Assembly: GCA_002085355.1 (NCBI GenBank)
Contig: NATN01000124.1
Coordinates: 1 to 18,414 of the forward strand
Reading direction: 5' to 3'
Origin: Candidatus Zhuqueibacterota bacterium 4484_87
GTDB taxonomy: Bacteria > Zhuqueibacterota > Zhuqueibacteria > Thermofontimicrobiales > Thermofontimicrobiaceae
Length of the DNA: 18,414 nt
Numbering within the stretch: position 1 is the stretch's first letter; each line of letters begins with the position of its first letter. The notes below the pieces were generated by a model that saw only the letters and a list, made by a program, of their open reading frames with translations, did no database searches and was not told the origin of the DNA. Below, piece by piece: positions 1-7,700 of the stretch. A program made the translations under genes and the position numbers.

Positions 1-357
1 GTGACTATTCAGTTAACAAAATATTTGCCAAAGAGGCGCCGAGCTCACAGAGGAGAAAAACAATAAAATCAATTTATTAGTCGCCCGATGAAGTTTGCTC
101 TGTCATGTTTAAAACTCAAACATACAAATAGCAAATGGTTGAATTAAGTAATGTATGTGTGGCTTACCATTTAGAAACATTCATAAAAGCTGTTGGCTAA
201 ATATATCTATTATCGAAATGTTTCAGGAATATGCCATAAATCTCTTTGGACTGTCTTTGTTTTTTGAATCAATAGGAATTATCACTTCATTTAATCGAAA
301 CTATTAAAAAAAATAATTATCTCTGTGCCCTCTGTGTCTCGGTGGCTGAATAGTAAC
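1..357. repeat. Non-coding element with imperfect inverted termini (MITE-like)
   Basis: The two ends match in opposite orientation: bases 1-12 read GTGACTATTCAG and the reverse complement of 346-357 reads GTTACTATTCAG (11 of 12). Just inside, the left end carries GCGCCGAGCTCACAGAGG (35-52). The reverse complement of the right end carries GCCACCGAGACACAGAGG, then GCACAGAGA (within 321-346). So both ends share a CCGAG-nn-CACAGAG core. The interior (about 60-310) is AT-rich with no open frame of useful length and no transposase. It looks like a non-autonomous, inverted-repeat-bounded intergenic element. The left boundary is uncertain because the window begins there. Confidence 0.55.
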
Positions 358-443
358 CCAAACTGTTACAACTGTTGTTGTCAACTATCAAAGGCACGAG
401 GAATGTACAAACTTTTCAAGAAATCAGAGGAGAAAATATTTCA

Positions 444-1019
444 ATGAAAAATAACAAATGGCTGTATCTGCTGATGCTGATTTTCCTAATGTTGGGTTGT
501 GCTAAAGATCGCGATGAGATGGAATTTCGCGTCAATTCCGAATTGTTGGGGAATCGTTTTCAGAGCGAGCTTCTGGGGTTCTCATTTTTACCGCCGAAAG
601 CATGCACGGAATTACCGGATTCGCTGGCAGCACCATTAGCGGAACAGTTGAAAAGCCAAATCGACGCTGCGGGAAATGTACTGGTCGTGCCAGTGAAATT
701 TTTTGTTAATGAAGAAGACATGTTTATTTGTATTGTTTCCGAGTTAATGAATTTTCAAGTGACCAAGAGCGCAATTGAAGGATACGAACAAATGGTTCGT
801 AGAACTGCGAAGGGCGGGGAGATTAAACAGACAAAATATCACTATCACAAATTTGATGTTCACCAGTTACTTGTCATCAACGATGATATGGTGCAATTTA
901 AGTTGTTTTTTCCTGTTGAAAACGGGCGTAGCTTTCAGCTCGATTATGTCGTTCCCAAATCTCATTATGTTAAATACATGGAAGCCATCGAGTCGTCCAT
1001 TGGATCAATTCAGAAATGA
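444..1019 (+). CDS. Predicted lipoprotein of unknown function
   Basis: I chose the ATG at 444 because an AGAGGAGA ribosome-binding site lies just upstream (about 426-433) and because the protein then begins with a textbook lipoprotein signal: Lys/Asn start, a hydrophobic run, and the lipobox LMLGC with the lipidated Cys at about residue 19. A longer in-frame reading from 375 adds 23 residues that do not look like protein. The mature 191-residue product has alternating beta-like segments and a FSFLPP stretch after the signal. This loosely recalls small PsbP/DcrB-type lipoproteins, but I do not recognise the family. It precedes the next lipoprotein by 24 bp, which suggests one transcript. A short imperfect dyad (ACAAC-n4-GTTGT, about 365-385) lies upstream and could be a hairpin or operator. 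Expected location: inner leaflet of the outer membrane, or the inner membrane. Confidence 0.75.
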   Translation: MKNNKWLYLLMLIFLMLGCAKDRDEMEFRVNSELLGNRFQSELLGFSFLPPKACTELPDSLAAPLAEQLKSQIDAAGNVLVVPVKFFVNEEDMFICIVSELMNFQVTKSAIEGYEQMVRRTAKGGEIKQTKYHYHKFDVHQLLVINDDMVQFKLFFPVENGRSFQLDYVVPKSHYVKYMEAIESSIGSIQK

Positions 1020-1043
1020 ACTTTCCGAAGGGAGGTGAAATGC

Positions 1044-1334
1044 ATGAAAAAAGTTGTAGCGTTGATTCTAATTATCGGTTTGATCATGATGCTCGGTTGT
1101 GCGGCACATGTCCATAAAGTTGGTGTTGGTGCCAAAAAAGGGATCACCGTACAAAAAAGACAATGGTATGCGCTGTGGGGATTGGCGCCGTTGAATGAAA
1201 TTGACACGCGCACAATGGCGGGGGACGCCAAAGATTATGAAATTAAAACAGAGGCGTCTGCAGTGGATATTATCATCAATATTTTTACTTCGTATATCAC
1301 GATTACTTCTCGGACGGTTACAGTGACAAAATAG
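1044..1334 (+). CDS. Small lipoprotein, Bor-like
   Basis: The start is decided by the ribosome-binding site: AAGGGAGGTG (1028-1037) sits 6 bases before the ATG at 1044, whereas the in-frame GTG at 1035 would lie inside it. The 96-residue product has a lipobox (MMLGC, Cys at about residue 19). The mature part contains QWYALWGLAPLNEID, then DYEIKTE, then a short hydrophobic patch and a TVTVTK end. This order (aromatic WGL segment, KTE, IFTSYITI, C-terminal beta strand) resembles the Bor family of small lipoproteins (lambda Bor / Iss), some of which confer serum resistance. The match is by pattern only and the function here is unknown. It lies between a lipoprotein gene and a prenyltransferase gene on the same strand, with short gaps. 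Confidence 0.65.
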   Translation: MKKVVALILIIGLIMMLGCAAHVHKVGVGAKKGITVQKRQWYALWGLAPLNEIDTRTMAGDAKDYEIKTEASAVDIIINIFTSYITITSRTVTVTK

Positions 1335-1423
1335 ATTTGGGAGATGGACGGCTCGATGGAAGTTTTGAGAGTTCTCTGAAAATTAGTTCAGACATTTGGG
1401 ACATATTTGAAAAAAACGAATAC

Positions 1424-2263
1424 ATGGGGCAGAAATTGAAAGACTTTTTTCTTTTGACCAGACCGCTGAATGTCTTCATCGGAATGGTATCGATATTTAT
1501 GGGGGCTTTTGTCACCGGGACAATTCAACCGCTGGGCAAAGTCTTGTTAGCGAGTTTATCCGGCGGTTTGATAACAGCAGCGGCAAATGCTATTAATGAC
1601 TATTTTGACGTGGAAATCGATCGCATCAACAAACCCGAAAGGCCTGTGGCTTCAGGCAGAATTTCCAGGAAAGAAGCTTATATCTTTTCAATGGTTCTGT
1701 TTATTGCAGGCATTGGTTTAAGCATTTTTGTGAATTGGAAAGCGTTGATTGTAGCAATTTCTTCTTCTGTTTTGCTTTATTTTTACAGCGCAAAATTAAA
1801 AAGAACCGTTCTCTGGGGAAATTTGACAGTCAGCCTTGTATCTGCGCTGGCGTTCATCTACGGTGGGATCGCAGTGAACCGGCTTGAAATTGCTCTCATC
1901 CCTGCGATTTTTGCCTTTTTTTACCACTTGGCAAGGGAAATCATCAAGGATACGGAAGATGTTGCCGGAGATCAGGCTGACGGCATTGTTACCTTTCCCA
2001 TAAGATATGGCAGCCGCCGGGCACTAATGCTGGCGAGCGCCATATATCTTTTCCTAATTGCCCTGACGTTGCTTCCGTATTTTTTGCACATTTTTGGCAT
2101 TTACTATCTGTTCATTGTGCTCATAGTTGTCGATGCTGTTATTTTATTAGCGCTGGTGTCCATGTGGCGAAATTCTGATCCGCAGAACCTTTCGCGTCTT
2201 AGTTTGATTCTGAAGTTAAATATGTTTGCCGGGCTCATTGCCATCTATTGCGGGCAATTTTAA
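1424..2263 (+). CDS. UbiA-family prenyltransferase, DGGGP-synthase-like
   Basis: This integral membrane enzyme transfers a prenyl chain from a polyprenyl diphosphate to an acceptor. Both Asp-rich Mg/diphosphate-binding motifs are present (numbering from the ATG at 1424, 279 residues): NDYFDVEID at 58-66, followed by RINKPERP, and DTEDVAGD at 176-183. About eight to nine hydrophobic segments span the protein. The INDYFDVEIDRINKPERPV and KDTEDVAGD-x-ADG wording is closest, as I remember the family, to (S)-2,3-di-O-geranylgeranylglyceryl phosphate synthases and their bacterial relatives. It is less like UbiA or MenA quinone enzymes. The frame is open from a TTG at 1337, but the family normally begins shortly before the RPLN segment, so I prefer 1424 although no clear ribosome-binding site precedes either start. 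The acceptor cannot be settled from sequence. Confidence 0.85.
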   Translation: MGQKLKDFFLLTRPLNVFIGMVSIFMGAFVTGTIQPLGKVLLASLSGGLITAAANAINDYFDVEIDRINKPERPVASGRISRKEAYIFSMVLFIAGIGLSIFVNWKALIVAISSSVLLYFYSAKLKRTVLWGNLTVSLVSALAFIYGGIAVNRLEIALIPAIFAFFYHLAREIIKDTEDVAGDQADGIVTFPIRYGSRRALMLASAIYLFLIALTLLPYFLHIFGIYYLFIVLIVVDAVILLALVSMWRNSDPQNLSRLSLILKLNMFAGLIAIYCGQF

Positions 2264-2308
2264 GCAGCAGATGAATTGTCTTTTTTTAAAAAAGAAAAAC
2301 AGCAAAGA

Positions 2309-2466
2309 TTAACCATGAAGTTCACAAAGTATGCACGAAAGACACAAAGATTTTCAAGTAACCTTATTGAAGTAATTTTTAAGGTATTGGACTTGTTTGA
2401 TAAAAATATTCAAATTAACTTCTCCTTTGTGAGCTTTGCGCTTTCTTTGCGGACTTTGCGGTAAAA
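2309..2466. repeat. Inverted-repeat element with CACAAAG-type arms
   Basis: The left arm (2309-2352) contains the blocks ACCATGAAG, TTCACAAAG, GCACGAAAG and ACACAAAG in a row. The reverse complement of the right arm (2424-2466) reads ACCGCAAAG, TCCGCAAAG, GCGCAAAG, CTCACAAAG. The arms therefore pair as an imperfect long inverted repeat built from 9-10 base units ending in AAAG, around an AT-rich core of about 70 bases. It fills most of the gap between the convergent prenyltransferase and response-regulator genes. A 62-codon open frame across it has no ribosome-binding site and is a product of the repeat. A folded transcript could act as a terminator-like structure for both genes, but there is no clean intrinsic terminator. 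Confidence 0.6.
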
Positions 2467-2488
2467 AATCAAATTTACAAAAGTTTAG

Positions 2489-3166
2489 TTATAATTTCAA
2501 AATTTTTTCGATCACCCGGTCCAGGTCGCGCAGAGAGAACGGCTTTTTGAGAAAATAAATATCATCGCGTTTCAGTTTTTTACGAACGGAGGATTCTTCC
2601 TCAAACCCACTGATGAGAATCACCGGTACCCACGGATTCTCATTTTTAATGCTTTTGACCAACTCAATACCATCTACATTCGGCATGAGCACATCTGTAA
2701 TTACCAGATCAAATTTATTTTTTTGAAACAGATCAAACGCTTCGACGCCATCCACAGCAGTCATTACAGTGTAACCGACTTTTTCCAGCGCTTTATCGAG
2801 CAAGTGCCTGAATTGCGGATCGTCGTCAACGACTAACACATTGATCGGTTTTTTGAATTTTTGCCGGATATCTTGCTCAGTATCTTTGATTTCCGGGACA
2901 GCAAATGGCTCAAGCAACTGCTCGGAATTTTGTAAAATTATTTTTATTCGCTGCACAGCGTTCATGATGATGCGCAAATTCAGATTGCATTCGGAAGGGT
3001 CTGCGTTGGGATTGTCCATGAGAAATTCGGCGGCAGCGAGGATGATTGCCAGGGAATTATTAATTTCCATGTTGGAGTAATAAACTGTCTTCAGTGTCTG
3101 TTGCAATTGATCAATCTCTTGTTTTGACAAAACGACTTCTTCTTTTTTGGAGCCAGATTTTGCCAT
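2489..3166 (-). CDS. Response regulator receiver protein with degenerate HisKA-like N-terminus
   Basis: The C-terminal half (about 107-225) is a complete receiver domain. It has the acidic pocket DDD at 114-116, phospho-acceptor Asp158 in ITDVLMP, Ser186 in LISG, and Lys208-Pro209. There is no DNA-binding or enzymatic output domain after it. The N-terminal part (about 15-85) is two predicted helices carrying SNMEINNSLAII. This strongly resembles the histidine-kinase dimerisation segment (H-E-I-N-N-P-L), with Met33 where the phosphorylated His should be, and no ATPase domain follows. It may therefore be a dimerisation module or phosphorelay decoy rather than a kinase. A good AAAGGAGG ribosome-binding site lies just upstream of the start. 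It is transcribed away from the glycosyltransferase gene at 3448, so it could share a regulatory region with it; its target is unknown. Confidence 0.85.
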   Translation of the reverse strand: MAKSGSKKEEVVLSKQEIDQLQQTLKTVYYSNMEINNSLAIILAAAEFLMDNPNADPSECNLNLRIIMNAVQRIKIILQNSEQLLEPFAVPEIKDTEQDIRQKFKKPINVLVVDDDPQFRHLLDKALEKVGYTVMTAVDGVEAFDLFQKNKFDLVITDVLMPNVDGIELVKSIKNENPWVPVILISGFEEESSVRKKLKRDDIYFLKKPFSLRDLDRVIEKILKL

Positions 3167-3222
3167 GTTTCCTCCTTTCTGGCTGCTATGAGCGGAATCA
3201 ACCAGATAAATTTTATTTTAGC

Positions 3223-3251
3223 TTGACTTTGGCAGGATTTTTTGCTATCAT
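3223..3251 (+). promoter_or_regulatory. Candidate sigma-70-type promoter for the glycosyltransferase pair
   Basis: TTGACT at 3223-3228 and TATCAT at 3246-3251 are separated by 17 bases, each one mismatch from consensus. This would give an untranslated leader of about 190 bases before the ATG at 3448. It lies in the divergent 281-bp gap between the response regulator and the glycosyltransferase. The match is by eye only. Confidence 0.35.
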
Positions 3252-3447
3252 TAACCAGCAATAATTTAATGAGTTGGGCATAATTTTTTAACAAGTTTCC
3301 ACATCAAAAAGTTTCTTTGCCTTTGAAAAACGGCTGAGAAATATAGCTCAATTTTGGGAACTTTTCCGGTGTTTTTGAATTCTAACTTTTCAGCAATTCA
3401 TTTGGAAAATGCTGTAAAAGGAAATTCTGCGACGTAGGAGACAAATC

Positions 3448-4725
3448 ATGAATATCGGCATCATCATCGGACGGTTTGGGGACATTGATGGTGTTTCTCT
3501 GGAAACACAAAAATGGATCGATGTGTTACAGCGTTTTGGTCATAAAATATTTGTTTTGTCGGGCACTTTTTCCAAACGTAGCATTAATGATATTCACCAC
3601 ACAGTGTACCCGCCGTTGGCATTTTCCTCGCCGGAATGCGAATGGGAACAAAAACGCGCTTTCTTTTTTCCTGATGACGAACCGGACGAGTTATTGGAAC
3701 ATTTGGAACGCACGTCCGATGCCATTGCCATTGAGATTTTCAAATGGATCATGAAAAACAGGATTGATGTGATTTTGCCGGAAAACGCATCGGCGTTGCC
3801 CTGCCATTTATCCATGGGAATCGGTATCAGGAAAGTTGTGGAACACACAGGAATAAAAACTGTGTGCCATGATCACGATTTTAGCTGGGAACGGGATGAT
3901 CGTTATCATAGCAAACACGAGGAAATCAATGAAATTGTCCGCAAGACGTTTCCTTTGAGAATGCCTCATGTCAGGCATGCAGTTATCAACAGTCATTCTA
4001 AATATTATTTGGGCCAAAATTATCAGATCGATTCCATTGTTGTGCCCAATGTGATGGATTTTTCCCAACCATACGGCCAGCCGGATGAATACAATAGCGA
4101 CATGTTGGAACAATTCGGCCTGAAAAAAGACGATATTCCGCTGCTGCAAGTAACGAGGATTGTCAAAAGAAAAGGAATTGAAATTGCGATTGATCTAATT
4201 GATTCTTTGGATGACAAAAAAGTGAAACTCATTGTGACAGGGAGCTATGCTGATGATGAACGTCTTGGTTATTACCGTCAACTCCTGGATATTATTGACA
4301 AGCGCAACTTGCAGGATCGGGTGATTTTCGGCAGAAGAAGAATTCATACGTACCGCGGAACCTCAAAATCCGGCGAGAAGATTTATTCCATTTCAGACGC
4401 CTATGCTACTGCCACGGCATGTACCTATTTTAGTTTGTACGAAGGGTTTGGAAACGCATTTGTGGAGTGCGTCGCTGCGAAAAAACCGATTTTTGTGAAT
4501 AACTACAAGCCCGTGTACTGGCCAGAGATAGGTAGTAAAGGTTTCAAAACCGTCATGATTGAAGATGGCATTTTAACCGAGGATGCTATCCGCGAAATTG
4601 ACAAGATCATCCACGACCCCAAATTAGCCAGAGAGATTGCCGAGTACAATTTTGAATTGGGTAAAAAATATTTCTCCTACGAAGTCCTCGAGCAGAAATT
4701 GTTCTACCTTTTCAGCAGTCTCTGA
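3448..4725 (+). CDS. Glycosyltransferase, GT4-like (GT-B fold)
   Basis: This 425-residue soluble glycosyltransferase is predicted to use a nucleotide-sugar donor. It starts MNIGIIIGRFGDIDGVSLET, the usual first beta strand and acceptor loop of a GT-B enzyme. The C-terminal Rossmann half has TRIVKRKGIE (236-245), the retaining-GT Arg/Lys motif, and SLYEGFGNAFVE with Glu332 and Glu340 forming the E-x7-E donor-binding motif. A distinctive HDHDFSWERD (141-150) preceded by PEN-x-SALP (111-118) is shared in form with the next gene. There is no membrane segment or signal peptide. A TAGGAG ribosome-binding site precedes the ATG. It ends 33 bp before the large glycosyltransferase-glycosidase gene, so the two are probably co-transcribed and act on the same glycan or solute. 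The sugar and acceptor are unknown. Glycerate-type compatible-solute GT4 enzymes are one possibility. Confidence 0.85.
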   Translation: MNIGIIIGRFGDIDGVSLETQKWIDVLQRFGHKIFVLSGTFSKRSINDIHHTVYPPLAFSSPECEWEQKRAFFFPDDEPDELLEHLERTSDAIAIEIFKWIMKNRIDVILPENASALPCHLSMGIGIRKVVEHTGIKTVCHDHDFSWERDDRYHSKHEEINEIVRKTFPLRMPHVRHAVINSHSKYYLGQNYQIDSIVVPNVMDFSQPYGQPDEYNSDMLEQFGLKKDDIPLLQVTRIVKRKGIEIAIDLIDSLDDKKVKLIVTGSYADDERLGYYRQLLDIIDKRNLQDRVIFGRRRIHTYRGTSKSGEKIYSISDAYATATACTYFSLYEGFGNAFVECVAAKKPIFVNNYKPVYWPEIGSKGFKTVMIEDGILTEDAIREIDKIIHDPKLAREIAEYNFELGKKYFSYEVLEQKLFYLFSSL

Positions 4726-4758
4726 TCTGAATCGTTCAAACTGATAGGAGGTACGGAA

Positions 4759-7700
4759 ATGAAGGAGGCGCTATTTCAGCAATTGAAGCAGCGTTTACAG
4801 GAAGAGAACGTCCAAAGTTGGTTTGACATGGGGTTGCTTTTGGATCGGATTCGCGATAGCCGCCAGCCTTCAAAAAATATTCCCCAATCATTCAAAGCTT
4901 TTAAGAAAAATTTACAGTCAGGAGTTGCTTTTGTCACTTTCGATTTTGGCGTTGACGGCGTAACAATCGAAATTGAGAAATATTCCGCCATTTTCAATAG
5001 ATTGATTTCCTCGGCAGCTAACACCCCCCCGCGTATTTTCTGGATTGGCGGCCTCCTTAAAATGAAGCCGGAAGATTTGCCGGAGAATTGCGAGTTTTTA
5101 GCTCTGCCAGGCGGCGAAGGTTTTGACGATTGGGACGGTTACCATGAATATTTTCACACTCACCTTTCCCGCGGCTCGAAAACATACAATTTATTGGCAA
5201 AAAAAGTATGGCGTCAGACTGTTGAGTTAACATTGCGATTGGGCAGGTATGTCAGAGATTACGACATTCAACTGCTGGTTCCTGTCAATGTAAATTCCAA
5301 CCCGGGAAATGTGCCATTGGCATTTGCGCTGGTGCTTGTTTCTGAAATGATGGGAATCCCGGTGCTGAACAGCAATCATGATTTTTATTGGGAGGATGGA
5401 AATCCGCCCGGAAAAAGAAGGAGCGAAGGTCAGCGGGATCATTTTTTTACTAATCATCATCTGGGAGAAGTATTCTCTCTCATCGAGATGCTTTTCCCCT
5501 GGGACAGCCCGCTCTGGTTTCAGATGGTCATCAATCCGATTCAACGGATAAAGTTAATCCGGAAGTTGGGCATTAATCCCATCGCTGTAAAAATTATCAC
5601 GACTTTCATTGACATGGCGAGATTCAAGCCGATCCCCTCGGAGAGGCGCAAGGAAATTTTGAAAAAATTACATCGGTTGTTTGCCGGAGAGGAAAGTAAC
5701 CTTTATCCCGTGCCAGTGGATCAATTCATTGAAGAAATGGATACTCTGTCTGCGAAACGCAAACCTGTTGTATTGGGTGCTGTCAGCAAAAAGCCGCTTG
5801 AATTTAACGGCTCAAACCTCATCATTTTGCAGCCAACGAGAATAATTTTACGCAAACGGATTGAGAAAAATTTTGTCCTGTTCAAATATCTTTTGCAGGA
5901 TAAGGCTTATCGATTGTTTTTCAAACAAAATCCGCACGTGAATATCATTTTGCTCATCACCGGGCCTGTTTCTACCGGGCATGATGAGTATTTTCGGCAA
6001 TTAATTTTTAAATTTAAAGAAATGCTGGCATCTTTGCCGGAGCAATATCACAAACGTGTTTTCCTCGCGCTTAAATTTGGCAAGGAAATCAACCAGACGA
6101 TGATCAGGCAAAAAATGTCTCGACTACGCATTGAGGAATTGTTTGCAGCAGCGGATGTGGTTGTTTTGCCCAGCAAATCCGAAGGCAGGGGGCTGCCGAT
6201 CGTTGAAAGCTGCGCCAGTGGTACGCCCATCATTGCCACCCGTTACGAGCCAAAATCTGTTTTTGCGTCCGTTGTGGGCGAGCATCTTGACAAAAATCGG
6301 CGATTACATGTGTTTGAATTTCCCGAGGATTGCCGCCATCTGCCGCGAGGCCTGATCAATTTATACAACAGGCCCAATTATTCCAAACGAATAATCTTGC
6401 ACAATCGGCGGGTTGTGAAGAAGAGATTTAGCATGGAGGCGCTGGAAAACCAATTTAATCGCTGCCTGTACATTCTCTGGCGACGGTGTCAATTGCCGAC
6501 AGAAGAAAACATGACTCATGTCAATCGCTCTTTTGCTGAATTTCAAAAGATCACGAAATATGACGATGCATTTCACCAAATCGTTCTGAGCGGAAAACGG
6601 CGCTATTATCCGGGAATTTCTCCTATTGAATTCATGGTTGTGCTCAAATCTTTGATCGATCCCAGTTATTTTCGTATGGAGGAGAAAGAGCTCAAAGGGA
6701 GAATTATGCGCTATGCCAGACATCTGGTGAAAAATTACAGCAAATTTGTGAAGCTGGATCTGAAGACGAAACTGGCTTTTTACAATAGTGTGGAATCGAT
6801 TTTTTCTTTTTTCACTGGCGAAGATACACTTGTGATGGACCATTCGCTGAGCTATCGTCACCGCCACCGACGCCATTATCCCTATCGAAAAATTACCGAA
6901 GTCGAGCTTTTGGGAATTGTGAGCTGGCTTTTCCGCAGTTATGTGAAAAATACGGAAGTTATACCATTGTCCCGTCGTCTTGTGCGGAACGCACAAAATT
7001 TGTCGGCGCAACTCACACGACTCGTAGGATTTCACAAATTGGGCATTGACGACCATGCCGAACTGCTGAACGCGCTGAAATCAAATCGTTCATTTGCCTG
7101 GCTGCCAGGGGAAAAGTGGCTGGATGAAATGCGGCTTTTCGTGCTGGGCACGTTTCGAGAGCGGCTGCAATTGACAGCGGACGAAAGAATTACTCCTGAA
7201 ATTTTGGCATCTGACCGGGCTAAAAACATCGGGCGCGTCTATCTGCTCGTGCGGGAAAAAGCCGTTGGTTCGCCGATCTATTACAACAATGCATTACGGT
7301 GGATCAGGAAAATCGCCAATGAGGAAATTCAGGCGCTTTTTGATGCCGGAATTTTTAACGTCATCAAAACAAAAAACATCACTCCGGGGAGCCACCTGGC
7401 TCAAATTGGCTCGGAGGCAAAACAGGTTTTGATTTCATTGAAAAAAGAAGACGGCTTTGTCGTCGCCATTGGCGAAGCGAACTATTTGACGTTGGATTTG
7501 CTGGATTTGGATTCATTCCGCATTGGTATGGCGCGACATCCGCAATTTGTTCATTATTTGGGAGTCAAAAAGAACCAACATTTTATCCAGTGGGTTCCTC
7601 CACAAGCTGACCGTTTTATTTATGTGAAGCAATTGGCAGGAATCCATGACGACAGCTACCCGTGGTCAGGTGTGATGGCAAAATTGTCTTTGGATGAAGA

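Noticed and set aside
2276..2464. 62-codon open frame on the + strand
   Set aside because: It lies almost wholly on the inverted-repeat arms, has no ribosome-binding site and shows repeat-derived composition.
6361..7056. 231-codon open frame on the - strand
   Set aside because: It is antisense to the large fusion gene, with no motif or ribosome-binding site; a shadow of the coding strand.
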